From positions 1,550,001 through 1,614,000 of the forward strand of contig JADIYP010000006.1 in the NCBI GenBank assembly GCA_016705235.1: a stretch of DNA of 64,000 nucleotides, given 5' to 3'. Within the stretch, counting starts at the first letter, position 1. Every line of letters starts with the position of its first letter. The notes beneath the pieces are model-generated. The model saw nothing but the letters and a program-made list of their open reading frames with translations, made no database searches and had not been told where the DNA came from. This document shows, piece by piece, positions 9,897 through 18,086 of this stretch. The position numbers and the translations under genes are program-made. The stretch comes from Candidatus Leptovillus affinis (GTDB lineage Bacteria > Chloroflexota > Anaerolineae > Promineifilales > Promineifilaceae).

Positions 9897-9925
9897 CAAT
9901 ACCAAAAAAATTAAATTAACAATAC

Positions 9926-10011
9926 AGACCCCAAGGGTTTGCCCCTGAGAATTTGGAGCATTTGGGTGTTAAACCCTTGGGGTCTTACCAGAGAAACCTG
10001 AACAGATACCA
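9926..10011 (+). repeat. AGACCCC repeat family, copy 4 with tail
   Basis: The 60-bp inverted-repeat unit AGACCCCAAGGGTTTG to AAACCCTTGGGGTCT is followed by the family tail ACCAGAGAAACCTGAACAG. It lies between the slipin stop and the peptidase start. Confidence 0.85.
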
Positions 10012-10032
10012 TGTTACAAACTCATGATCCAA

Positions 10033-10809
10033 TTACTTGTTCTTGTCCGAGTCTTTACCCATGAACAAAGACAACATTTCCACCGGTACGGGGAAAATGG
10101 TGGTGGTATTTTGTTCCACGCCAATTTCCAGCAGCGTCTGCAAATACCGCAGCGTCATGGCTCCCGGCTCCTGACCCATCACGCGGGCCGCTTCGGCCAA
10201 CTGCTGCGACGCCTGCAATTCGCCTTCCGCATGGATGACTTTCGCGCGGCGTTCCCGCTCCGCTTCCGCCTGCCGGGCCATGGCTCGCACCATTTGCGAG
10301 TTCAACTCCACGTCCTTGATTTCGACAATGCTAACTTTAACGCCCCAAGGCTCGGTGGCTTCGTCGATAATAAGCTGCAACTGCTCGTTGATGGATTCAC
10401 GATCTTGCAGCAGTTGGTCCATCATCGACTGGCCAATGACGTTCCGCAGGCTGGTTTGGGCAATCAACCAGGTGGCGCGGCGGTAATCTTCAATCTGCAC
10501 CACGGCGGCCGTGGGGTCGATCACCCGGAAATAGACCACGGCGTTTACCTTCACCGTGACGTTGTCGGTGGTAATGGCTTCTTGAGAAGGCACGTCCAGG
10601 GTGATGGTGCGTAAATCGACCTTGACCATGCGCTCGATGAAGGGGATGAGCAAGAACAAACCAGGACCACGAGCGCCCATCACGCGGCCTAAGCGGAAAA
10701 TCACGCCGCGTTCATATTCCTGCACCACGCGAATGGAGGCAGCAAACAAAACGATCAGCCCCACAATCAGGATGCATAAAATGGGGAGAAATCCTGTTAG
10801 CAAATTCAT
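10033..10809 (-). CDS. Slipin/stomatin-like SPFH membrane protein
   Basis: 258 residues. One N-terminal hydrophobic segment (residues about 5-27) is followed by an SPFH/band 7 domain starting VVQEYERGVIFRLGR, the hallmark of slipins, and a charged helical region (ARQAEAERERRAKVIHAEGE). Slipins are membrane scaffolds that oligomerise; many are paired with a NfeD-type protease, but none is encoded next to this one. AAAGGAG lies 9 nt upstream of the ATG. A TATAAT sits at 10955-10950 on the minus strand but its -35 is weak. The C-terminus KDSDKNK is charged. The family assignment is firm; the role in this organism is unknown. Confidence 0.92.
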   Translation of the reverse strand: MNLLTGFLPILCILIVGLIVLFAASIRVVQEYERGVIFRLGRVMGARGPGLFLLIPFIERMVKVDLRTITLDVPSQEAITTDNVTVKVNAVVYFRVIDPTAAVVQIEDYRRATWLIAQTSLRNVIGQSMMDQLLQDRESINEQLQLIIDEATEPWGVKVSIVEIKDVELNSQMVRAMARQAEAERERRAKVIHAEGELQASQQLAEAARVMGQEPGAMTLRYLQTLLEIGVEQNTTTIFPVPVEMLSLFMGKDSDKNK

Positions 10810-11004
10810 CGTAGTCGATCTCCTTTAGGCAGCGGTCTGGTTGTTCCACATGGAGCAGTTTTCCGACGGCTGCTTATAGCGTCGAATTACCGACTGCCCC
10901 ACGCACGAACTTCTTGAGATTTGGGGTCTGTTCGGTAGTTGACTATCTCATTATATCTTTAAATTTTACGTCTGGGCAGTAAAAAAGTAGCAGGTTAACG
11001 GCCG

Positions 11005-11901
11005 TTATCCCCCACTCACAAAAATAAGCGCTACCCCCACAAAGGCCACCACCGTGCCCACAATGCCGCGCGAGCTGATGTGGCGGCGGTACACAAAGTA
11101 TTCAACAGGAATGAGCAGCACCGGCGGCAAGGCCATCAACGTGGAGGCAATGCCCAGGCGGGTAAGCTGCACGGCCGTTAACGACAGCCATATCCCCAAA
11201 AACGGTCCAAAAAACGAGCCGCCAACCATCGTAGGAAATGCGCGCACATGGCGCCATTGGCGAAATGTATACTGCAACTGCCCCCGGAAAGCGGCCAATG
11301 CCCACAAAATGATGGCCGCCACCAGAATACGAATGATCGTCGCCGAAATGGTGGGGAAGCCACCCACCAGACCGTATTTAGCCGTCACCAGATTGGCAAC
11401 CTGCCCCAACGCCCCGGCCAGGGCAAAAAGCAAACCGCGCCAATACTGCTTGTTTTCGATCACTGTCAGTCCGGCGCGCTTTTCTGTGACCACCCACCCC
11501 ATGCCGCCGACGGCCAGCAAAATACCCGCTAACTCCAGCCCGCCAACCACTTCGCCAAACAGCACCCAACCAAACAGAAGGCTAAAAATGGGCACGCTGG
11601 ACATCATCAACATAGACAGACGCGGGCCGATGAGGACATAAGCCTGAAATAAAAATGTGTCTCCCAACACCAGACCCAAAATGCCGCTGATCGCCAACCA
11701 CTGCCAGCGAAATAATTCGACGTGCTGCGGGAAGAACGTGCCTTCCAACAAAAAGTGCATGATGGTCAGAAAAAACAGCGCAAAAAGCAGGCGGCTGCGA
11801 TTGACCACGCCGGACCCGATGAGCCGACCGCTGTAGCTGAAGAAAACGGCCGTTAACGACCAACAAACGGCCGTGCCAAACGCCGCCAGTTCACCCCACA
11901 T
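11005..11901 (-). CDS. EamA/DMT-family transporter
   Basis: 298 residues with about ten hydrophobic segments arranged as two five-helix EamA repeats, starting at FGTAVCWSLTAVFF and at LLFALAGALGQVANL. Members of the drug/metabolite transporter superfamily export or import small metabolites; the substrate cannot be predicted. It is the third gene of a minus-strand run with the acetyltransferase and homocysteine methyltransferase genes, 23 nt after the latter, so a link to amino-acid or S-methyl metabolism is possible but unproven. Confidence 0.88.
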   Translation of the reverse strand: MWGELAAFGTAVCWSLTAVFFSYSGRLIGSGVVNRSRLLFALFFLTIMHFLLEGTFFPQHVELFRWQWLAISGILGLVLGDTFLFQAYVLIGPRLSMLMMSSVPIFSLLFGWVLFGEVVGGLELAGILLAVGGMGWVVTEKRAGLTVIENKQYWRGLLFALAGALGQVANLVTAKYGLVGGFPTISATIIRILVAAIILWALAAFRGQLQYTFRQWRHVRAFPTMVGGSFFGPFLGIWLSLTAVQLTRLGIASTLMALPPVLLIPVEYFVYRRHISSRGIVGTVVAFVGVALIFVSGG

Positions 11902-11924
11902 ACATCACTTCCGACCTGCTGTGC

Positions 11925-12878
11925 CTACTGTTCATGTTGTCTTCCATGGAATCGATCCCGAATTTGCCGGATGTGCGCCGGGCGCGTGCGGCAGCAGCCG
12001 CCCAGGCACGACGCGCCCACCTTGCGCCATTCGCGGCTAAACGTGCCGAATTCCGCCGGCACCGACTCGCCAAACCAATGTTTACGTTCCACGTCATACG
12101 TCTCGCCGGAATTAGGATAAACGATGATCGGCTTTTGGGTCACCCGAAAAATCTCGCGGATGAGGTCGGGGATAAAGCGCGGCGCGGTGCAGTTAACGCC
12201 AATGGCCGCTGCCTGGGGAAACTGGTCCAGATAGGCCGCGCATTCGGCAATCGGCGTGCCATCGCTGATGTGCTGCCCATCGCGGCAGCTAAAGCTGAAC
12301 CAGGCCAGGCGGCCGGGCGATTGGGTCAGCAGGGCGGCCAGCGCTTTGGCTTCGGCCAGCGATGGCAGGGTCTCGCAAGCCAGCAAATCGGCGCCGGCAG
12401 CGGCCAATAACTGCCAGCGCGGGGCGTGCCAGGCGCGTAATCCGGCCTCGTCCAGGTCGTAATCGCCGCGATATTCGGAGCCATCGGCCAGATAGGCGCC
12501 ATATGGTCCCACGCTGGCCGCGACTAACGGCCGTATCCGCCCCACCCGATTCGCCGCCTCAGCCCAAAATTCATCCCGCGCCTGCACCGCCAATTCTACG
12601 GCAAGATTGAGCAGGCGCACTGCTTCCGCCTCGGTCATGCCCTGAGCCATGAAGCCGGGGATGGTCGCCTGATAGCTGGCGGTGATGGCGCAGTCGGCTC
12701 CGGCTTGGTAATAAGCCAGATGCACGCGCCGGATGATGTGGGGATCGTCGCGCAGCAGCCGCGCCGACCAGAGCGCGTCGCCCAAATTGCAGCCCCACGC
12801 TTCCAGCTCGGTGGCCAGCCCGCCATCGAGGATGAACGCGCCATTTTGTTGGATGAATGGGAGCAGTGGATTTTGCAC
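11925..12878 (-). CDS. mmuM: Homocysteine S-methyltransferase
   Basis: 317 residues, the MmuM length. It transfers a methyl group from S-methylmethionine or S-adenosylmethionine to homocysteine to give methionine, in the cytosol. The zinc-binding cysteines are visible in GVNCTAP and in GGCCRT near the C-terminus. The N-terminal ILDGGLATELE block and ITASYQAT are typical of the family. The start is a GTG at 12878, only 4 nt after the stop of the upstream acetyltransferase, with GAGTTAGGG serving as ribosome-binding site, so the two are translationally coupled. Confidence 0.92.
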   Translation of the reverse strand: MQNPLLPFIQQNGAFILDGGLATELEAWGCNLGDALWSARLLRDDPHIIRRVHLAYYQAGADCAITASYQATIPGFMAQGMTEAEAVRLLNLAVELAVQARDEFWAEAANRVGRIRPLVAASVGPYGAYLADGSEYRGDYDLDEAGLRAWHAPRWQLLAAAGADLLACETLPSLAEAKALAALLTQSPGRLAWFSFSCRDGQHISDGTPIAECAAYLDQFPQAAAIGVNCTAPRFIPDLIREIFRVTQKPIIVYPNSGETYDVERKHWFGESVPAEFGTFSREWRKVGASCLGGCCRTRPAHIRQIRDRFHGRQHEQ

Positions 12879-12882
12879 TGGT

Positions 12883-14214
12883 TTACCCTAACTCGATGAG
12901 GCGAGACGGCCGTTTGGGGAACAAAATAGGCAGGATTACGGCCGTATCATTGTTGACATAACAGTCGGCAAATGCCGCGTCCAACTCATCCATACTGCGA
13001 TGGCCAAACACCAGCTTCAAAAAGGTCAGTTCGGGGAAAAGGGCATCGCCGCTTTCCAGCCGCTCCGGCTCGTAAGTGCCCAAATCGACCAGCTTGCCGT
13101 TTTCAAAGACCATTGTGAGCTGCGAGCGGTAAAAATTCAGTTGGATGGTCCCGCTGTGGCCGGCCATCACGCTGTTTTGTAGGCGCGTTTCCAGCACCGG
13201 CGCAATGTGGCGCAAAAATCCGGGCAGGTCGGCTACGCGAATATACCAGGCGTAAGGCGGCCGGCCAGTTGGCAGCTCGCGCGCCAAAGCCTCATATACC
13301 GGATGAGATTCGCCAAAGTGGAAGTGAATATTTTGGTAGGGCTTTTTGCGCTCCGGGTTGAGGAGCACGGCTTCTTGTTCCAGGCTGCGAATAAGAAACA
13401 AGGCGACGGCGCGCAATGAGTGGCCCGGCCGGACGCTCATTTCGCGGACACCAAAAGATTGGCCCCAGTCGCGGTATTCGACATAAGCGACGGGTTGGGA
13501 AACGGCCGTTTCCTCCACCACATAAAAATGCCGCGAATACTCCGAGGTCCGCTGCGCCTCTGTCATTTCATAACGCCAGAGCGCCTCATCCCGCAGCCGA
13601 GTCAAGAGGCCATCGGCACAGGCGCGGGCATACAATTCTTGCAAGAAAGGAATATCGGCCACGGTGGCCGGGCGCAGTTTATAAGGTTCGTCGACTGGAG
13701 TCTTGGTCTCTTTGTGCAGCCCCAGGCGGTAATTGCGCCCGCCGCCCAAATTTACCGTCATCTCATAACCAAACTGGCGATAATACCAGGGCACGCCGGT
13801 AATAGCCTGCACCATATGCCCGCGTGAGGCGCTTAGCGCGTGGACAGCTTCAAACTGCGCCCGCACCAGGCCCCGCCGCCGGTAAGCCGCATCGGTACCC
13901 ACCAATTCTGGCCGCCCCACGCCAAATGGAATGCCCTCATAGGCCCAGGTCTGGCCGATGAGGCACAGGGTGGACACAATTTTGCCGCCGTCGTGGTCAT
14001 CGGTGACCACTGTAAAATCGCTGGCCTGGGTAGTCGGATGACTGCCGCTCATCAGATCGCGGGTCCAATCGATGAGAAAATGTTCCGGGTTTTCCGGATC
14101 ATCGCTGTGAATACGCAAGTTAAAGGCGGCAATTTCCTCGGTGTCGGCTGGTGTTGCCCACCGCAGCGTTAGCCCATTTCCCAGATCGCGGGGTAGTCCA
14201 AATTGGTCACTCAT
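12883..14214 (-). CDS. Eis-like GNAT N-acetyltransferase
   Basis: 443 residues. The N-terminal GNAT domain has the acetyl-CoA-binding loop RRRGLVRAQFE near residue 115, followed by a second GNAT-like region and a C-terminal SCP2-like segment (about residues 330-440). This order resembles the Eis family, whose members acetylate amines such as aminoglycosides or protein lysines; the substrate here is unknown. It is the first gene of the run with mmuM and the EamA transporter. The ATG is preceded by GGAGGATTGCATAC. Confidence 0.8.
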   Translation of the reverse strand: MSDQFGLPRDLGNGLTLRWATPADTEEIAAFNLRIHSDDPENPEHFLIDWTRDLMSGSHPTTQASDFTVVTDDHDGGKIVSTLCLIGQTWAYEGIPFGVGRPELVGTDAAYRRRGLVRAQFEAVHALSASRGHMVQAITGVPWYYRQFGYEMTVNLGGGRNYRLGLHKETKTPVDEPYKLRPATVADIPFLQELYARACADGLLTRLRDEALWRYEMTEAQRTSEYSRHFYVVEETAVSQPVAYVEYRDWGQSFGVREMSVRPGHSLRAVALFLIRSLEQEAVLLNPERKKPYQNIHFHFGESHPVYEALARELPTGRPPYAWYIRVADLPGFLRHIAPVLETRLQNSVMAGHSGTIQLNFYRSQLTMVFENGKLVDLGTYEPERLESGDALFPELTFLKLVFGHRSMDELDAAFADCYVNNDTAVILPILFPKRPSRLIELG

Positions 14215-14360
14215 GTATGCAATCCTCCATAATACAAGTGAGTCAGGGTTGGCAGGGAAGATAAGATATTGATTGGAAAGACGGCCGTTCTATTGACGAC
14301 CTACCTGCAAATATGCAAAAATCTAGCGCAGATTTGAATTTTCACACGAAGGAGAAAATC

Positions 14361-14516
14361 ATGGTACTGTCTGATCCTACTTTCTGGTTAATCTTACTAC
14401 CAACCGGCGTCACCGGCATCTTCTTGCTGCGCCAGGCCAAACGCCTTGCCGAAGAAAAAGCCAGAAAAGCGCCAGTGCCAATCCGCATTCAGCGGCAACG
14501 GAGACAAGATAGATAA
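14361..14516 (+). CDS. Small single-pass membrane protein
   Basis: 51 residues from the ATG at 14361, which has AAGGAG 7 nt upstream; an in-frame ATG at 14313 has no ribosome-binding site. One hydrophobic helix (FWLILLPTGVTGIFLL) is followed by a strongly basic tail. The stop codon is immediately followed by the ATG of the YugP-like protease gene, so the two are co-translated and may be partners. No family was recognised. Confidence 0.6.
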   Translation: MVLSDPTFWLILLPTGVTGIFLLRQAKRLAEEKARKAPVPIRIQRQRRQDR

Positions 14517-15230
14517 ATGTTCATTTTTTACAGCCCGCTATTCTGGATTCTGGCTCTCCCAGGTCTGGTCTTAGGGTTATTCGCTCAATCCAGAGTCAAG
14601 GGAGCCTTCAACAAATATTCAAAGGTACGCACGCACCGCAATGTCACCGGCGCGGAAGTAGCCCGGACATTGCTTGATGCGCAGGGTTTATACGATGTCA
14701 GCATCGAGCGCACCCAGGGCAACCTGAGCGATCACTACGATCCGCGCAGCAAAGTACTGCGCCTCAGCCCGGCCGTTCACGATCAACCCAGCGTCGCCGC
14801 AGCCGGCGTAGCTGCCCATGAAATGGGTCATGCCCTGCAAGACGCCGGCGGTTACGCTGCTCTGAACTTACGCAGCGCCCTGGTTCCGGCGGCAAACCTG
14901 GGCAGCAGCCTGGCCCCCATGATTTTCATGGTCGGTTTATTCATGGACGTCCTGATCAAGGGCACGGGTCTGGGATATTACATATCACTGTTGGGCGTCG
15001 GATTGTTCGGTTTAGCCGTCTTATTCACCCTCATTACCCTGCCAGTAGAATTTGACGCCAGCAAACGCGCCAAGAAATTGTTGGTGAGCAATGGCATTTT
15101 ATTTGAAGATGAAATGCAAGGCGTTAACAAGGTTTTAGATGCCGCCGCGCTGACATATGTAGCTGCGGCCGTAGCGGCCATTGGCCAATTATTGTACTAC
15201 GTCGCCATTTTGGGCGGCCGCCGCGACTAA
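14517..15230 (+). CDS. YugP-family membrane zinc metallopeptidase
   Basis: 237 residues. The zinc-protease motif HEMGH (AAHEMGHALQD, about residues 101-105) follows a cytosolic stretch with RTLLDAQGLYDVSIERTQG and DHYDPRSKVLRLS, both typical of YugP (peptidase_Mb family). Hydrophobic segments lie at the N-terminus and after residue 115. The physiological substrate of YugP proteins is not known. It is cotranscribed with the 51-residue membrane protein and ends at a strong terminator. Confidence 0.9.
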   Translation: MFIFYSPLFWILALPGLVLGLFAQSRVKGAFNKYSKVRTHRNVTGAEVARTLLDAQGLYDVSIERTQGNLSDHYDPRSKVLRLSPAVHDQPSVAAAGVAAHEMGHALQDAGGYAALNLRSALVPAANLGSSLAPMIFMVGLFMDVLIKGTGLGYYISLLGVGLFGLAVLFTLITLPVEFDASKRAKKLLVSNGILFEDEMQGVNKVLDAAALTYVAAAVAAIGQLLYYVAILGGRRD

Positions 15231-15262
15231 TCCGCCAAACTACATCAAGGTTTTCACTCAGG

Positions 15263-15297
15263 CCCCGTTGATTTCCCGATCAACGGGGTTTTTTTGT
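15263..15297 (+). terminator. Rho-independent terminator
   Basis: CCCCGTTGAT and ATCAACGGGG form a perfect 10-bp stem with a 6-nt loop, followed by seven T. It ends the yugP-like unit. Confidence 0.92.
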
Positions 15298-15402
15298 CTC
15301 CCCCATCCTCTCGCCTGAACCGGCATCAAACCATAACAATTTACTACAGTTGCACCATTGGCCGCTCGATTGCCTATTTCCAAAATCACCTGGTGCTATA
15401 CC

Positions 15403-15431
15403 TTGACAGCAGCGAGCGAGTCATGTATAGT
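15403..15431 (+). promoter_or_regulatory. Sigma-70 promoter of the lacI-type gene
   Basis: TTGACA (15403-15408), 17 bp, TATAGT (15426-15431). It is close to consensus. Transcription should start near 15438, just upstream of the palindromic operator. Confidence 0.85.
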
Positions 15432-15440
15432 ATGACCAAT

Positions 15441-15454
15441 TGGAACCGGTTCCA
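15441..15454 (+). promoter_or_regulatory. LacI-family operator
   Basis: TGGAACCGGTTCCA is a perfect 14-bp palindrome with the central CG typical of LacI/GalR-family sites. It lies at about +4 to +17, so bound repressor would block transcription of the regulator's own gene. No second copy was found ahead of the binding protein or permease genes. Confidence 0.8.
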
Positions 15455-15519
15455 TCTTAGCTAATAGTGACGGCATCACACAATTTTTGTCCAATGCCGT
15501 ATGGAAAAGGAGAAGGGAG

Positions 15520-16527
15520 ATGGCAACCGCAACTATCAGGGATGTTGCTCAAAAAGCGGGAGTTGGCGTAGGAACGGTGTCTCGGGTTCTTAATGACAAC
15601 GTGTCTGTCAGCCAGGAAACCCGCCGCAAGGTTTTAGCAGCCATTTCCGAACTCGATTTTTCCCCCAACCTGGCTGCCCGCCGTCTTTCCAGTGGTAAAA
15701 CAATGGTCATTGGTGCCCTGGTTCCTTATTTCACCAATCCATCGGTTGTGCGTCGGCTGCAAGGCATCGTCTCGGTAGTGACCAACAGTGTGTACGATCT
15801 TATCTTGTTTGACGTGGAACTGGTGGAAAGGCGAGACGAGTATTTACTAAATGTCTTACGTCGGCAGATGGTGGATGGATTGTTAATTATTTCGCTTACC
15901 CCTACGGATACAGATGTTCAGCACATCCAACAAGCGGAACTTCCGACTGTTCTGGTAGATGCAAACCATCCGGCGCTAAGCCGGGTTGTAGTAGACAATG
16001 TGTTTGGCGGGTATCAGGCGACGAAACATTTGTTAGATTTGGGTCATCGTCATATCGCGTACATTAGCGATTATCTGGATGATCCATTTAACTCGCCGGT
16101 TCGTGACCGTTTTAAGGGGTATCGACAGGCTTTAGCTGAGACGGGTTTGGAATTTATTCCGGAGTATCATCAACAAGGGCCACACGGCCGTTACGAAGCC
16201 CGCGCCATGACCACCAACTTACTCAACCAGCCCACTCCCCCCACCGCCATCTTCGCCTACAGCGACACCCAGGCTATCGGTGTCATCGAAGCCGCCCTCG
16301 ACCTGGGTATAAAAATTCCCGAAGACCTATCTGTTATTGGCTTCGACAACATCGAAGCCGCTGAATATTTGCACATCACCACAATTCGTCAGGCTCTTTA
16401 CGAATCGGGCGTCAGTGGTTGTGAATTACTGTTGCAAGTGATGGCAAATCCAATGCCGGAACCACAGGAAATTTTATTACCCATCGAATTGGTCCAGCGC
16501 AACACGACTGCGCCGCCAATACACTAG
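15520..16527 (+). CDS. LacI-family transcriptional regulator
   Basis: 335 residues. The N-terminal helix-turn-helix TIRDVAQKAGVGVGTVSRVLND and hinge helix NLAARRLSSG are followed by a periplasmic-binding-protein-like effector domain ending near PIHEL-type sequence PIELVQRN. It should bind a sugar ligand and control the transporter and GH13 genes downstream. The ATG at 15520 has AAGGAGAAGGGAG directly upstream; an earlier TTG at 15487 lacks one and would add residues ahead of the DNA-binding domain. A perfect palindromic operator sits in its own promoter, pointing to autoregulation. Confidence 0.92.
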   Translation: MATATIRDVAQKAGVGVGTVSRVLNDNVSVSQETRRKVLAAISELDFSPNLAARRLSSGKTMVIGALVPYFTNPSVVRRLQGIVSVVTNSVYDLILFDVELVERRDEYLLNVLRRQMVDGLLIISLTPTDTDVQHIQQAELPTVLVDANHPALSRVVVDNVFGGYQATKHLLDLGHRHIAYISDYLDDPFNSPVRDRFKGYRQALAETGLEFIPEYHQQGPHGRYEARAMTTNLLNQPTPPTAIFAYSDTQAIGVIEAALDLGIKIPEDLSVIGFDNIEAAEYLHITTIRQALYESGVSGCELLLQVMANPMPEPQEILLPIELVQRNTTAPPIH

Positions 16528-16663
16528 GAGCGGTTGTTGTGAAACGGCCGTAACCCATTGTCGTCCGCCATAGGAGGTGATTCTAGCGTTTAACCCAATT
16601 GCTTTGTTCTTAAAAATTACCAAAAAATCTAGTTATTTATAACTGGGAGGAAAAGAAAAACAA

Positions 16664-17566
16664 ATGTCAAACAAAAAATTATGGATGGTATTAGGTCTGG
16701 TATTGCTCCTGGCCCTGGCTCTCGCAGCCTGCGGCGGCACCACCACACCCACAGAAACAGCTCAAGAAGCAGCGCCCACAGAAGCCGCTGCCCCGGCCGA
16801 AGAAGCCGCAGCGCCCACAGAAGCCGCTGCCCCGGCCGAAGACATGCCCATGGCCGCTTTCCCCTACCCGGCCGGCAGTTTCCTGGAACGCGCCATTGCC
16901 GGCGAATTCACCGGCACCGTTGTCACCGTTGATGGTCCCTTCGCCGACGCCGACGTCATTCGCTTCGACAAATCCATGGTTGCCTTCGAAGAAGCCACCG
17001 GCATCGACGTCCAATACATCGGCGGCAAAGAATTCGAAGCCTCCATCTCCGTCCGCGTAGACGCTGGCGACGCCCCCGACATTGCCGACTTCCCGCAGCC
17101 CGGTCTGCTGGCTGGCTTCGTCGGCCAGGGCAAAGTCGTTGACCCCTCTTCCTACATCCCCGCCGAATGGCTGAGCCAACAATACAACCAAAGCTGGCTC
17201 GACATGGCCCAAATGAACGGCCAAAGCGCCGGTGTCTGGCACCGCTTCAACGGCAAAAGCCTCGTCTGGTACCCCAAAGCCCAGTTCGAAGCCGCCGGTT
17301 ACGAAGTCCCCACCACCTGGGATGAACTCGTCGCCCTCATGGACACCATCGTCGCCGATGGTGACACCCCCTGGTGCATCGGCGTCGAATCCGGTGTCGC
17401 CACCGGTTGGGCCGCCACCGACTGGACCGAGGAAATGATGCTCCGCACCACTTCCCTCGAAAACTACGACGCCTGGGTCCTGGGCACCCTGCCCTTCGCC
17501 TCCCCGAAGTCAAAGCCGCCATCGAAGCCTGGAGCAGCATCTGGTTCAACGACAGCTATGTCTTAG
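16664..17566 (+). CDS. Sugar ABC transporter substrate-binding lipoprotein, first module truncated by a frameshift
   Basis: Signal peptide with lipobox LAAC at Cys23, an Ala/Glu/Pro/Thr linker, then the first part of a CUT1-type sugar-binding protein (DADVIRFDKSMVAFEEATGI onward). As sequenced, the frame is lost at the C-run near 17505 (four C, against five C at the same place in the second copy near 18803) and translation ends at 17566 after about 20 foreign residues. Restoring one C joins this frame to the ORF that runs to 19395, giving about 910 residues with two complete binding modules. GGGAGGAA lies upstream of the ATG. The frameshift is either a sequencing/assembly error or very recent. 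The ligand is unknown, with sucrose, maltose or trehalose suggested by the neighbouring enzymes. Confidence 0.85.
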   Translation: MSNKKLWMVLGLVLLLALALAACGGTTTPTETAQEAAPTEAAAPAEEAAAPTEAAAPAEDMPMAAFPYPAGSFLERAIAGEFTGTVVTVDGPFADADVIRFDKSMVAFEEATGIDVQYIGGKEFEASISVRVDAGDAPDIADFPQPGLLAGFVGQGKVVDPSSYIPAEWLSQQYNQSWLDMAQMNGQSAGVWHRFNGKSLVWYPKAQFEAAGYEVPTTWDELVALMDTIVADGDTPWCIGVESGVATGWAATDWTEEMMLRTTSLENYDAWVLGTLPFASPKSKPPSKPGAASGSTTAMS

Positions 17567-18086
17567 GCGGCCGTGCCTCCATCGTCACCACCAACTTCGG
17601 CGATGCCCCCCTGCCCATGTTTGAAGACCCGCCACGCTGCTGGCTCCACAAACAAGGCAACTTCATCACCTCCTTCTTCCCCGAAGGCGTCCAATTCGGC
17701 ACTGATTATGGGGTCTTCTACCTGCCCGGCATCGACGCAGCTTACGGCAGCCCCTTCCTCGTCGCCGGTGACATCATGGCTCAGTTCAACGAACGGCCAG
17801 AAGTCAACGCCCTCATGGAATACTTCACCACCCCAGAATCGGCCGGTGGCTGGATGTCTGACGGTGGCGCTCTCGCCGTCCATCAGACCGCTACCCCAGA
17901 CATGTACGGACAAGAACTCGAACGCAGCCTGGCTGAACTGGTCGCCAACGCCACCAGCTTCCGCTTCGACGCCTCCGACCTCATGCCCGGCGAAGTTGGC
18001 TCCGGCTCCTTCTGGACCGGCATGGTCGATTACGTCAGCGGCGCCAACGACCTCGACACCGTCGTCGCCGAAATCGACGCCTCCTG
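16883..18086 (+). repeat. Tandem duplication unit 1 (substrate-binding module)
   Basis: This matches 18181-19385 almost base for base, with a repeat period of 1298 nt (1299 if the missing C is restored, that is 433 codons). I counted six substitutions and one single-base gap. Confidence 0.93.

Noticed and set aside
11925..14214. A phage or genomic island
   Set aside because: The acetyltransferase, methyltransferase and transporter genes are ordinary chromosomal genes, with the octamer at normal density and no integrase, tRNA or att repeats.
17500..17570. Programmed ribosomal frameshift in the binding-protein gene
   Set aside because: The C-run is not a canonical slippery heptamer, no downstream pseudoknot is evident, and the second copy has the intact frame. 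A lost base is the simpler explanation.
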